64,000 nt of DNA, taken from positions 1 to 64,000 of the forward strand of contig JASANG010000457.1 in assembly GCA_030248215.1 (NCBI GenBank), written 5' to 3'. The DNA comes from Enoplolaimus lenunculus (taxonomy: Eukaryota > Nematoda > Enoplea > Enoplida > Thoracostomopsidae). Shown here one piece after another: positions 11,190 to 23,171 of this stretch; within the stretch, counting starts at the first letter, position 1, and every line of letters starts with the position of its first letter. A program made the translations under genes and the position numbers. Below the pieces are notes generated by a model. It was given only the letters and a program-made list of their open reading frames with translations. It was not told where the DNA came from and searched no databases.

Positions 11190-13365
11190 ATGTTGTCGAG
11201 ATATGTTATAAAAATATTTGCTTTGTAAAAAGTAAATTTTTTTATTTAGAAGCTTACTTCAAATTCGTGACCAGTTTTGAGATTTACTCAGAAGCACATT
11301 TTTGAAAAAAATCGCCAGTACAAGCGAAGCTCGCAGTTCATAGTCAAATACATATCGAGTGTACAAAACGCAATTTATTCGAGAGCCACCTTTCGGTAGG
11401 CTCTATTCCAAAAAATCCCAATGCGTACAGAGCATCCGCCGCTTTGTCAGACCGAAGTCTGCAAAGGGTGAATCTGATGCGCTTACCTGAATGCAATTGG
11501 TTTTTTTTGCAATTGGGTTTTTTGCAGACCGAAGTCTGCTTTTTATTTTACATACACAAATATAAATATATAAATACAAAATATAAATACATAAGTTGTG
11601 AGTTACGTAGTTTATTTTTTAATCGCAGCATTTTGGCCGCTGGTTCTAAGTCGTATGCCCTGTGCATGTTTTCGCACTCTGGGCTTTAAGTGCCCCAGCA
11701 CAACTGTGCATTCTGGATATATTAAATTTGCTTAAGCACTTGCTCACATAGCTTTGCATGGCGAGAGTTAAAGCCTGGCTTGTTTTGTTTTAATTTATGC
11801 CATACTGCCAAAAAGACAGTATTTGGGCTTCCCTTGGTTTCCAAAAACTCTTTCGAATTTGTGTTTTTAGACCACACATTATATGCAAACATAAATACAT
11901 ACATACAAAAATACATAATTTGTTCGTTTTTTTAAATCGTTGTCGTTGTCGTTTTTCGCTTCTTACCTACCCCCTGGGTTTTAACCCATGATTGGGTAGG
12001 TTTTCATCAACTTTCAATTAATTTTAATTTTGATTTTTCAACTGTAAAAAGTTTTCCAAAATCTCTTAAAAAGTTTTCTTCTGTGTGTGGGTTTCTTTGA
12101 AATACCCCGAGGCCGAAACCCGACCAACTGTCCGGACTCCTGCATTTTTGACCGGCTCATATAATTCATCGAACGCCGTAAACCAACTTAGTTCGTTCTT
12201 TGAAAACCATCTTTTCAAAATTGCTCTTGCTTTTTGCGATAGGCCTTTTAACCGGATATCCGGGTAACTTAGGCCACCACATTCTTTAGGAAGCTTTAGT
12301 ATTTCTTTTTAATAATGTTTTTCCGGCTTGGATACCACAGGTTGCCGTCTATGGCATTCTCCGCCAAATTGATAATTTCGCGCGGAGGTTCGAGTAAGTT
12401 TAGCTTATACCACAATTTTGAAAGAAAATAGGTATTAACTATATGGATTTTCCCGTGATATGATATCCCCTTTGGGGGAACCCTTTGGAGTAAATCATTC
12501 AGGGCTTTTTTAACATCATCCCAATTTTGGTCATTTGAAAAACATTTCTTTTTATCATAGACAAAACCAATGATTTTAACGGTATCAGTAGAAAACCGCT
12601 CAAGGTCGTGAGGCAGTTTAGCACACCCGAAATTGAGAATCTGTGTTTTGTCAATGTTTAATTTGGCACCACTGGCTTTTTCAAATCCCAAAAATTCTTG
12701 GAAAATTTTTTTATTGATACAACGACAGTTATATAGAAATTTGCATCATCTGCAATCTGCATATACATTCATTTTATGCACACGAGCACCAATCTCGAGG
12801 CCCTTTATTCTCGGGTTGTTTTGAATTTTGTTTAGCAATGTTTCAAATCAGGATGTAGAAAACAGGGGATAATGGACACCTCTGCCTCAATCCTTTTCCT
12901 AGGTTAAATGGGCAAGAAAGAAAACCGTTTAGTTGAACGGATGATCTGACGGAATTGTCTCTATGTACAATTTTCATCTATTTCTCAATGAATGAACTAA
13001 GATTTAATTTCCGAAGGGCTTCATGGAGAAAGGGCCTCTCAATTCGGTCAAAGGCAGCTGCTTGATCTACAGAGAGAATAAACCCTTTTCCTTTCTTTTT
13101 CGTTATTTCGGAAATGCAATAAAGATTTAGGAGGCCATCATTAATTGACCTCCTGGGTAAACCGAGTAATTAACGAACAGATTGTAGTCGTTTGGCGTTT
13201 TGTATACTCAATATATAGCTTTTTGGACTGGCGATTTTTTCAAAAATGTGCTTAGAGTAAATCTCAAAACTGGTATCGAATTTGAAGTAAGCTTCTAAAT
13301 AGAAAAATTTTACTTTTTACAAAGCAAATATTTTTTATGAAATATCTCGACATGTTTAATTATTA
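11190..13365. mobile_element. Inverted ~140-bp arms surrounding a LINE fragment
   Basis: The sequence at about 11190-11325 (TGTCGAGATATG, AATATTTGCTTTGTAAAAAG, AGAAGCTTACTTCAAATTCG, GAGATTTACTC, ATCGCCAGT) recurs in reverse complement at about 13220-13365. The two arms enclose about 1.9 kb, most of it the LINE below. The simplest reading is a TIR element into which a LINE inserted. No transposase was seen. Confidence 0.7.
11720..13200 (-). mobile_element. Decayed LINE (non-LTR retrotransposon) reverse transcriptase fragment
   Basis: Read on the minus strand from about 13180 the pieces follow reverse-transcriptase order: RSINDGLLNL; SVDQAAAFDRIERPFLHEAL (DQ.KAFDR block, 13044-13067); VQLNGFLSCPFNLGKGLRQR and CPLSPVFYIL; IADDANFYI (the YADD site with Ile for Tyr, about 12731-12760); SGAKLNIDKTQIL. 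An open 131-codon stretch then runs to 12296 with WDDVKKALNDLLQR and KLWYKLNLL. LPKECGGLSYPDIRLKG follows in a shifted frame, and VFLAVWHKLKQNK comes from near 11800. Several frame changes and stops show it is dead. The 5' end (endonuclease) is absent and the clade is unresolved. Confidence 0.85.
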
Positions 13366-13883
13366 CACACTTTCTAGATTTCGCGCATACAACTTCAGCG
13401 GGTTCTTATTTTGATGTGCGAACAAACAATAACCTGCTTATCCACCCATGATTTTGTCCTCACCAGATAGACACCATATTTTATTTTCTCGAGTTCCTTA
13501 AAAATGACAAGGAGAAATCGATAGTTTCCGGCATAAAATATGCTAATGCACAAAATAATACACATTGTCCTGAGTCCGTTTACTGGGTGGCAAAATTTTT
13601 AAAAAAGGCGCGTGCAGTATAACGTACACGATTCATAAATACGAAATAAAGATATGCCTAGGAAACCTCACTACAAAACTGGAGGCTAAACCTCAAACAA
13701 GACAGACTCAGAGCAATTTGCATATTGTAAAAATATTATTTTCTACGTCAATGAAACATATATCGTTCATATTCCACGTGATCCCCACCAAAAAATTTTT
13801 AATTCGCAAAAATCTAAGCTTTCTATCATCGAAGTGAACAAAAATAAAAAGTAAATTGCCGAAATGTTCTCTCTATTCTTTAC
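13366..13883. other. 3' flank of the first GCNT-type gene
   Basis: AT-rich sequence between the LINE-bearing element and the gene's poly(A) signal. Nothing else was recognised. Confidence 0.5.
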
Positions 13884-13889
13884 TTTATT
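13884..13889 (-). promoter_or_regulatory. Poly(A) signal AATAAA
   Basis: AATAAA on the minus strand about 27 nt after the stop codon of the GCNT-type gene at 13916. The position is short but suitable for its 3' end. Confidence 0.55.
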
Positions 13890-13915
13890 GTTATCAAAAA
13901 CATTTTTCAACGCAA

Positions 13916-16900
13916 TTAAGGCATATATTCAAAGGGTGTAACGCAGAAAATTTTCTGCCAATCATTTTGCGATTGACGGTAGCGTACATGAGGAAGTCGT
14001 TGATAGAACTCTAAATGCGATGAAAAATCACCGTTAAAAGAACTGTTATTCGGAAAATACGTACGATTATACAACCAAGCAGCAATACAACTTTCAGTTA
14101 CTGGACGAAATTCGGTATAGAATCCCTGTGCAAACAAATGAGGCTGATGGATTAAGTGGTGCAAGTCTGTAATGCCCAGTTGACATTGTCCTTTATACCA
14201 ATTCATACTTTGACAGCGTAACGTTGACGGATAATCACTACCAGAATAGCGTGAAATTGTCGCTTTTGAAGTATGAATTTCATTGTAGAAATGTACGCAA
14301 TCTCCTGAAATTACGCGAAATTCAAAAGTAATCCAGCGTTCGCTAACCCCTTAGGTCCTAGATCATGGTTATTTTTACATTTTCACTAACGTATATAATC
14401 AAGCTTATGCCTATGCGGGGTTACATTATAACTCAGGCAAACCGAAACCCGTTTTGTATTGGTTTATTCCACGTTTACCAACATATACTGATCTAAACAG
14501 CGGGTATGACGACAATATGTGAATTTCAAAAGACATCGGCTTACAAATCACTGATCTCAAGTGAACATGCATACAAGTAGACAGAGTTTCAACCAGACTG
14601 AAATACAGTCGGAATTGGAATTTGAATCAGAATTTTATGATTTTGTCTGAACCAGAACCGGAATTGCAATTTTATGTTTTGATTCTCAATTGATAGCTTG
14701 AAAGAATTCGAAAACATTAGATTCTTAATATCATTTAACTTATAGCGCAAGCATATGACCTTGGACGATGTAGGACAAGGTTTCATTTGAGTCAAGCAAG
14801 AAACACAGAAAAGTTATTGCTAAAACATTGTTTACCAGCTCTTCATCTCGAAATATTGAGATAATTCCGCTATGGAAATATCAGGGAATCGGAACAGGAA
14901 CATAAATTTTGCCGGAATTTCAGTCCGAATCGGAATTCCGTTGATATTCCAAAGCTTTACCAAATATCTCATAATATTACACAGAATAAGTTCTGCGCAA
15001 ATAGTAAAAAGTTACATACCTAACTTAGCAGTATAAATTATTTTAGTGGTAAATTAATTTACTTCGAATATCACGCGACATTGCAGTACAAACAGTGAAT
15101 GCTACATCAGTTTAAAAGATAACTTAAAATTTTTAGATTCTATATGACAGATTAACGTGCAGACAAAATGTTACCCACTACAGTAAATAGGAACAAAATT
15201 TGTTCCAGGTTGCCCCAGTTATAACATGAAATCCGCATTAATAATTCTGATTTTTTCAAGGCCTGTTTGATCTATGAAATGAAGAATATACAAAGCAGTT
15301 AGAAGTTGAATTTCAAAATATGTAAGTTCTTACAGTGGTTAAACTAAAATATGATGTTACAACAACCAGGTATGACACTATACATACTGTACTGACTCGA
15401 ATAAGAGGGGGGAGTGGTAAAAAGAGGGCGGTTCCAATTTTGAATCCGGATCAATTGGAGTCCGTATCCCTAACAAGAGTCCGTAAGCGGATAGAGTCCC
15501 TAAACCCTAATTAGAGTTTATAAATGCCAACCCTAAAGTACATTCCTAAGTGTAACTTTGTATTATCGCTCAAGCTATTGGCACGATACAAATAAACGTT
15601 TAATTCAACGGATAATTGCAGTACAGGATGTATGTCAGTACCGAAGAGCGGCGGAGCGTGGGTTAAAAATAAACAACCGTCCGTAACCGAATAACAAGAA
15701 GGGTACCCTCTGGAGACGCCAAATAAATATCAGTGCCCCCTCTTATTCAGGTCACTATAGTAGATTTTATAATATAATGTCACTCACACGTTACCATACG
15801 TGCACTCGGCACGCGAAATGTCTCCTCCCAAAAGAAATTCAATAGCTTGTCCGGCTTATGTTTTATCGAAATCCTTCATTTTCCAACAGTATCACCGCCA
15901 TTCGCCGACATCATAGAGTTTCGCGGAAACTCTATCCGGACAAGACTGTTTTGCAATGACACTGTCTCGGACATTGAAATGTTGGAAAAACAGTGTAGTG
16001 GACTATATTTTTATATGATAGACACATTAGGGACACCTTAGCGGGGAAATTCAAATTTTGACGGGAAAATTCTAATTTTGGCGGGAAATTGAAATTTTGG
16101 CGGAAAAATTCAAATTTTGGCGGGAAATTCAAATTTTGGTGGAAAAATCAAATTTTAGCGGGAAATTCAAATTTTTTGCGGGAAAATTCAAATTTTGGCG
16201 CGAAATTCAAATTTTCGCTGCAAAATTCAAATTTTAGCGGCAAATCCAAATTTAGGCGGGAAAATTCAAATTTCGGCGGTAAATTCAAATTTTGGCGGGA
16301 AAATTCAAATTTTGGCGGCAAATTCAAATTTAGGCGGTAAATTCAAACTTTGGCGGCAAATTCAAATTTAGGTGGAAAAATTCAAATTTCGGCGGTAAAT
16401 TCAAATTTTGGTGGGAAAATTCAAATTTTGGCGGTAAAATTCGAATTTTGGTGGGAAATGTTGGCGAACTGCAAAAAGCAACAAAATGACGCTGTAAATC
16501 AATTACCTTATTTAGCGCTTTCCGGCGACACCTTTTAGACTGTAACGACAAAGTCCGACAATTCACGCAACTCTATATTCAATATTAACATAATGCGCAA
16601 ACAGTATATATACAAAATGTCCGTCAACGCAATAAACTCTATGCGGACACTTTTTATTTAGAGATAAACTTTCCGCACACTGTTACGCAATAACAGTATA
16701 GCTAGCCTTTTTAAAACAGTATAGGCGACGATGGATGTGCCGAGTACACGTATGGTAACGTGTGAGCGACATAAAGCTTTACCCGGAAAACTGCCGGGTG
16801 CTTCTAAGTGAACATTATGCACCAACGTTGACCAAAACAGATAATCTGCGCGTCCAGTGCGATTCAAATACGACAGTACGCGATACGCAGTTTCATTTGT

Positions 16901-19900
16901 GATAGTGTAATTAACAAATTCTCGGGTTAAGCTAACGTAAAAGCTTCCACTATACAGCGTAATATTGAACGGCAGATCAAGAAGATACGTGGAACTGAAA
17001 AACAACAATGAATGAGATAAGGACTTATCGAAATCAATTTGCGGTGAAAACGATAGGACTGTAATTTTTGAGAAAAATTATTAGTTGGTATTTGCAAACA
17101 TATACTCTGTAAGATGTAACTGTGGGTGAATATTGAACCGCTGGAAAATAAAAAGGGCTCTAATCTTAGTTTTAGTCTTATGTTTAGGTTTAGACTTAAA
17201 TTCACGTCAAATCTAAATTCTGATTTTGGTTTAAAATTGTTAAGCTTAAGCCTTTTGGAATGATTATATAAGTAATGACGCTGGCAACTTGTCGGGCAAC
17301 AATTAGAACAGCGTCGAGCTACTGTTGATATTGTAAGGATTTCTGTGCACCATACTTGTTCGTTGAATTGAATCTATCGACGATCGTAACTGGACTTGCG
17401 GTGTGCAGTTGAACATCGTTTGAACCGTTTAAAATTTGAAATATTTTCACCATTTCGCCGTTTGTTCGAAGCGGAAAGTCGGTTTGTCCAACAAACTGGA
17501 CATAATTCCATTTGATATTGTGGTCTAGTAAACGTTTTAGACACGCCAATGCAGCGGGAAGTTTTTCGTGCTTGTCTATAGAACAATGTTGATAATATGG
17601 TGACGAAACTTGCAACGCTAATAAATTGTACCACCCACCTTTTTAGAAGCCCCGCATTTGTTAATACCTACACTGTAAGTGCAATTTTTTATGTGTCTTC
17701 AACTCATCTGAGAACCCGAAGACAATAAAACTCCTTAAAACGGGATTTTGATGTTCCAGCACTGACTGTGCCGTATGTTTTTGTCACCGCTCTCTGACGG
17801 TGACTCTTGTTTTCGGTCGCGGCATATTTCAAAGGATCATGCATTGTGATTAGTGAGTATTATATGCCCCCCTCCCCGCTTCCCTATTCAAAGTAAACCA
17901 AACACAGTTAGACTCAGTATCGCATTCAAAACTGGATAAAAGTTTAGGTTTACTTGCTCATGGCAAACAAACCAAGCTCTGTACTTTGTATGAAAAGGAT
18001 ATTCATACCCCAACCACCGTCATCTATATCAAACAACCAAGAGCCAAATGCCGAACTTTCAATCTCATTCTAACAACCCTGGTTTAGTAATCTCTGTTGC
18101 GCTAAGTTGAATTTTCACCGTACCATTCGTATAATACAAACTAGCGTCTACCACGTTAGGCAAACAGTTTGCAATATTATTGAACGATCGAGTGGCACCA
18201 TCGTTTAAACTTGAACTTGTAGCAATACAGTAAACATTTTGCGGCCAGTAAATTGATTGAAACCTTCTCAACCATCGGTGTACTTCATTATAGGAAAAAA
18301 TCACAAACGCTAGCGGATATTTGTATTCTTCGAATGACATTGCATGTTCGGGTAGCGCATAGATTTGCCTAAAGATATTTTTAAAATATTTCAATTTACG
18401 TTGCATCTGAACACACGTTTTCAATTGAACTGGATAAATTTAAGTTTGTTTCAAAAAGTTAGTTTCACTGAAATTTGTTAGCTTATAAATTATACAACAT
18501 GCCGCGCAGTAGCAGTATATATTCTCCACAGTGTTCGATCTTGCGGCCAGGGGGGGGGCTTGACCCTCCCCTGGAAAAATTCAGCCCTCCCATTAAATTT
18601 TCAGCACTGGTTGTAAATCATTGAAAACCCTTGAATACCCTACTGCAAAAATTTTAGCCCCCTAGCAAGGTGAGCTGGCTACGGGCGTGATAGTAACATA
18701 GGCTTGAACAATCGATTCGCCATAGTTTTGAATTTGAAAGTGGTTCAAAAGTTACAAGACAGTATCTCACTAACAGATATTTGCTTCACGTATTTCAAAA
18801 TACATAAAAGCTAAATGTATTCAACAACACGCATTGCAACTGACGAATTTGTTTCCCTAAACCTGAATCGAGAACAGTTCTGTGTCAATATTGCCATATC
18901 TCGATCTCGTGGAGATTCCTCAGCCCTCCAGTCAGCAGCGTTCTTGCCAGTCTCGTCAGAAATCGTATCTTTGAACAAATCAGTGCAATTTGAAAATTGT
19001 TTCTTAATTACCAACCTAGAACAATGTAAGTGTACTTAAACAATACGCCAAACTTTGAAATATAATTTCCGTGTAACTTCTATTGCCAAACTACGTTTCC
19101 ACAAAGCATATTTTGCATTTACTTCTGCAGGAGCAGATTGAGATGGAGGCTTTCCCATACTCCAGGGAGGGGCCCCCGACTTCGCGATCAAAGCGAACCA
19201 GAAGCCAGACGCCTTTCAAAGCTTCTGCGATTTTTATTTCAGCCGGTTAGGATGGGGACTGTTTAATGGTGGGGCCTTCTTTCGGGGTCGAGGCCCCAAA
19301 TGGGGCTACGGGTTGTTGCTGCGGTCTTGATGCACGTGACAAACATAAAGATAATTCGTTACAAACTGAGGTTTGTCAGTATTTTCAGAGAGGTAAAAAC
19401 GCTTCTAGGCATGTAAAACTCGGGCCATAAAAAGTATCGGGTACGCGTTTCAGGTACAAACCTTTCAAAACCGTGTGCTTGCACGCCAGCGTGAACTGAT
19501 CCAGTGTCGTTGTTTGATTTGAACTTGGCCGGTTCTTTAAAATGAAACTCTGAGCTCGATTGTTGCTGAACAGGTCTGCATGAACATTAAAACAATAGAC
19601 ACAAAAAATTGTAGTATGATTCGGTTCAATGCGGGATTCACATTACAACTTTACGCAACTGCTCTGGTTGCTTTGCGGGCGTAATGCAGCGTCGGATCTA
19701 GCAATTTTTGTGGCATACGTTACGAAACGCAATTTTACTGTATGCTATTTGGTGTCTCCCGAGGGTACCACCCCTGGTATTTGGTGACGGAATGTTATTT
19801 ATTTTTAAACTGCCCTCCACAGATTTCTGTTAATCGGACTGGACCTAACACCATGTTATAATATGTCGTTCTCCTTTTTGGGCAGTACTGACCTCCTGTA

Positions 19901-21466
19901 GCATTTTTTGTTGGTACCATTTTCTAGATTATTTAATAAAATTTTTATTTTGTCCTGAAGTCTTTTATATGCACTACATTTAGGGATAGTTGACATTTAT
20001 AAACAATAATTAAGGTGTGGGAACTCTATTGCTTACTGACTCTTATTAGGGATACGAGCTCCTGTTGAATCGACTCAAAATGGACACCCTGTTATTATCA
20101 CCACCCCACTTATGCGTGTCGCTACAGTACATGTGCCTAACTTCTGAGAAGAAAAAATTGTAAGGCAGAAGGATCTTACCATATTATCAAAAAAAATTTC
20201 TGACGGGGAGGCGTAAGCATAAGCCTAAGCCTAAGCATATGAATGTGCTTATGCCTAAGCCTTAGCCTAAGCCTAAGCAAAAATATAGTCTAAAGCTTCT
20301 AAGCTTACTCTATTCCAGTTGCACGGATAACGATCCGCCTCTGATCTTTGCAAGGGCCAAAATCATGAATCATTGGAATAGCGTTACAGCCATGCCACCA
20401 CCGGATAAAAAGACACAAATAGGACAATCGCACTAAGAGTAACCTGTACCCTCTAGCGAAACGCTGAAAACGTGATCAGTGCTTATTCAACTATAACAAA
20501 AGGTTTTGGCCAAGGTGTACTCCTCTCACTTTGGTTCTTGATAATGAACTGTTGACCATTTGTTAAAGTTTTTCTCGACATACTTGTCATATGTACACGA
20601 CTAAAAAATTGCATGTTTTCAGTGATTTGCATAAATCTGTTCGATAACTTTCACGCCCGATAGCTAAACGGGAGTCAGTGGAAACTCATTCCCCCTGGAA
20701 GAATGTTGGTTTCCTTTAAAAAATTTTCAACCTTGCTTGTAAATCATCAACAGCCCATCTGTATACTTATGCCTCTCCTGAAAGTGTTTTAACTCCTCAT
20801 AGCAAGGTACACTGGCTACGGGTTTACGGTCGTACGTGTGACAAAAATCTCCTATCTATTAAGGCACTAGTTTTTTGTATACACCAGTAAATGTAAATAT
20901 AGCGCAAAAGCCCCGCTGAAATTCAACCGATTCCTGTACGCAACTTTAGCAGAATTCGAGCAGATTTGTGACAAAAATTTTGAGACAAATTAATTTGGAA
21001 TAGCTTGTCACACTTTTATTCGACCTGTCTACATTGGCAGGCAGACTGTTATTTTGGCTTGGTAGACAAAATTGCTGTTAGCAAAATGAGTTATATGTTT
21101 TGAAATTTTTTAATTTCTCAGCCAATATAGTTGCTTTTACATGAACACATAAACCTTTTTGAGGAAAGTAGTTTACAAAATTGGCCATCCTAAACATTGC
21201 AAGTTGAATTTGAGCTCGCGTCAACATATGTCAAATCTGGCAGTGCAAACACTATGCATTAGGTCTGCAGCAATCTTTAAGGCGACAATAGCTTCGATTG
21301 TATTACTAACAAATAGTGTTTGTGTAGAAATTGCATACCTGCGATAACAATTTTGATACTGGTAATTAACGTAATGATATACTCGTAAGTAGCCGACGAA
21401 GCTTATTGCAGAGATTACAATCAGTGTTGCTATGTTTTCCTTACTATTTTTCATTGTAAAACGCAT
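13916..21466 (-). CDS. GCNT-type beta-1,6-N-acetylglucosaminyltransferase-like protein A (six exons, 469 aa)
   Basis: Coding exons on the minus strand are 21466-21339, 19015-18863, 18368-18124, 17638-17356, 16994-16783 and 14304-13916. All junctions are GT-AG, the junction phases are 2,2,1,2,1, and the joined frame is open to the stop. The protein is a type II membrane protein with a signal anchor at about residues 12-28. It belongs to the Branch/GT14 family, whose members transfer GlcNAc (or xylose) in the Golgi. Family marks are YWPQNVYC (134-141), TDFPLRTN (228-235), ITLYSGSFYVSLTREF (281-296) and HLEAPGSFPG before the C-terminal KGQCQLGITDL. Eight cysteines at 53, 90, 141, 162, 208, 371, 381 and 413 match the four disulphides of vertebrate GCNT1. 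The GCNT1 catalytic-Glu position (DEYLW) reads DYLFW here, so Tyr321 sits where Glu is expected. Acceptor and activity are unknown. Introns 1 and 5 are full of MITEs. Confidence 0.9.
14585..14955. mobile_element. Decayed hAT-like MITE (CGGAATTGG family) in intron 5 of gene A
   Basis: Degenerate GGAATCGGAA-type repeats lie at both ends around an AT-rich middle. It resembles the better preserved copy at 36635-37028, including TTTTGTCTGAA and ATTTTGCCGGAAT. The tips are eroded. Confidence 0.5.
15387..15760 (-). mobile_element. CTGTAGTGAC-family MITE in intron 5 of gene A
   Basis: Reverse-oriented copy of the family at 4940-5374, with TA at both outer edges. Shared blocks include GGAGTCCGTATCCCTAA, TAATTAGAGT and AAATAAATATCAG, and GTCACTATAG forms the right tip. 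The bracketing TA is consistent with a TA target duplication. Confidence 0.8.
15777..16772. mobile_element. Minisatellite-bearing TIR element abutting the exon 5 donor of gene A
   Basis: The left end (15777-15812) and right end (about 16737-16772) are inverted repeats of about 36 bp built on ATGTC.CTCACACGTTACC and ATACGTG.ACTCGGCAC. The interior holds GTCCG motifs and the minisatellite at 16040-16455, the same design as 2794-3648. On the gene's strand the element begins about 10 nt after the exon 5 splice donor (exon ends at 16783). Confidence 0.75.
16040..16455 (+). repeat. Minisatellite, TTCAAATTTTGGCGGGAAAA-like, second locus
   Basis: About 22 imperfect 17-20 bp units of the type found at 3062-3426. 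Phe/Asn/Ser-rich open frames on both strands are artefacts of the array. Confidence 0.9.
18540..18690 (+). mobile_element. Short TAGCAAGGTG..CTACGGGC repeat, second copy
   Basis: Shares CCCTCCCCTGGAAAAATT, AAATTTTCAGCACTGGTTG and CCCCCTAGCAAGGTGAGCTG with the copies at 4110 and 20650. It lies in intron 2 of gene A. Confidence 0.6.
19738..20127 (+). mobile_element. CTGTAGTGAC-family MITE in intron 1 of gene A
   Basis: TA-flanked copy with eroded tips (CTGTATGCTATT and GTCGCTACAG). It keeps the internal GGGATAGTTGACATTTATAA, TATTAGGGATACGAGCTCC and GACTCAAAATGG blocks. Confidence 0.75.
20195..20345 (+). repeat. GCCTAA/GCATAA hexamer-rich element in intron 1 of gene A
   Basis: CTAAGC/GCCTAA hexamers at about 20210-20285 sit between GGGGAGGCGTAAG and a right end reading GATCCGCCTCTGATC..AAGGGCC. 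That right end resembles those at 29890-29925 and 34950-34988, which suggests one repeat-carrying MITE family. Confidence 0.5.
20650..20830 (+). mobile_element. Short TAGCAAGGT..GGCTACGGG repeat, third copy
   Basis: Same order of blocks as at 4110-4290, in intron 1 of gene A. Confidence 0.55.
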
Positions 21467-22037
21467 AAGATTTTATTATGTAAATTACTTAGCATTAAAT
21501 TTATATGTTAGTGCATTACTTATTTTTGTAGTTAAAGTTATTTTAACCTGTATAAATTGTGTTCATATCAACGAGAGTTGTTGATAATTCTAGAGCCCAC
21601 AGTATTACCGAACGTGTATAGCAGCTATTATCAGTTACTACTAGGTTTTTCAGCTACTAATTATTCCAGTTTTTTAATTCAAAAGTGGTGCAACAGAAGA
21701 GTAAATTGTACGCGCAAAATGTGCTCTATTTTGATCCTCAGCAGTCACTGTTTAAAAGTTATAAGACCATCACTAACTTGCAATAGGTGCAATACACATT
21801 TGAAAATCCTGCTTAGATTTGTTATTAGTATATTCTGATTTAACCACGGTGATCCGTTTGTATAAGGAATTTATCTTTACCTTATCTGCTAATATCACGA
21901 AATTACTAAATGTAAATGTTTGCTAATAACATTCGGTGGCTTGAAAAACTAACTGTTGGTAAGTTTTATTCGATACTGACAGACAAAATTTCACATATCA
22001 TGTGATTCTGTTGATACAATTAGGTATAACGACGACC
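21467..22037. other. Upstream flank of gene A
   Basis: AT-rich presumed promoter side. A copy of a dispersed repeat (AAAGTTATAAGACCATCACT, then ACACATTTGAAAATCC) lies near 21755-21815. No core-promoter motif could be assigned. Confidence 0.45.
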
Positions 22038-23171
22038 AATATATGATACCAGTCGTAGTGGGACTACATTTATTGAGCGAAGCTCGAAGACAAGTAAGCA
22101 ATTAAGGTAATATGCAAATTAGTTATTAGCTAACTGTTCATATATCGGTTTTGGAGGTTTTTAAGCAATTTCCTCAGATTCCTTGCACCCAAAAAACCTT
22201 CAGCCACCCTAATAATTATTGGAATAATTTAAAAAGTCCTAATTTTGTCTCGTCAATTAACCAAATATGCAAATTAGCCATTAGGTAACTATTCGATAAT
22301 TGATTTTAAAGGTTTGTAGGCGATTTATTCAGATTCCTCGCACCCGAAAACCCATTATTGCTGAAATTAGATTGCTTGTAACCATAATAATTAGTGAAAC
22401 GTTGTAAAAACGCCTAATTCAGGCTTATCAATTATGCTTATATGCAAATTATCTATTAGCTAACTACTCAATTATCGGTTTTGGAGGTTTGTAAACAATT
22501 TATTCAGATTCCTCGCACCAAAAAACCTTCAGTAAACCCTAAGGATTATTGATATAATTTAAAAAGTCCTAATTTTGTCTTGTCAATTAAGCTAATATAT
22601 GCAAATTAGATATTAGCTAACTATTGAATTATCGATTTTGGATGCTTGTAAACAATTTATTCAAATTCCTCGCACCTAAAAACCCTTTATTGCTGAAATT
22701 ATATTGCTTTTAACCATAATAATTAGTGAAATATTGTAAAAAGTCATAATTTAAGCTTATAAACTATGCTAATATGCAAATTATCTATTAGCTAGCTGCT
22801 CAACTATCGGTTTTGGAGGTTTGTAAACAGTCTACGCAGATTCCTCGCACCCAAAAACCCGTCAATGCTAAAATTAGATTGCTTCTAACTGTAATAATTA
22901 ATGAAATATTGTTGAAAGTGCTAATTTAGGCTTAATTAATTATGCAAATTACCTGTAGCTACTAAACGGCTTGCAATTTTAAAACCCCAATGCGAGGTTA
23001 ACACCCCAGGATAATTGGCTTTCAAACAAAAAAATTATCAAAATCGGTTCAGCGGTTCCTGAGATTCTTTTCGGACGGACAGACGCACATCCACCTTTGG
23101 ACCCCCAAGTACAAAACATAAAACGCTTCGCGAAACTCCGAGCTTCGCTCGGAGTTTTGCTTCGCTCAATA
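22038..23171 (+). mobile_element. TIR element with ~165-bp internal tandem units (TTGAGCGAAGC family), copy 1
   Basis: The left end reads CCAGTCGTAGTGGGACTACA then ATTGAGCGAAGCTCG, and the right end reads GGAGTTTTGCTTCGCTCAAT. The interior has five to six units of about 155-175 bp, each with ATGCAAATTAG.TATTAGCTA, a GATTCCTCGCACC block and AACCCTTTATTGCTGAAATT. A region ending CGGACGGACAGACG and ACAAAACATAAAACGCTTCG follows. Other copies are at 49023-50338 (reverse) and 51203-52635. No transposase was seen and the superfamily is undetermined. Confidence 0.8.

Noticed and set aside
16040-16566. Phe/Asn/Ser-rich frames
   Set aside because: Products of the 17-20 bp minisatellite inside intron 5 of gene A.
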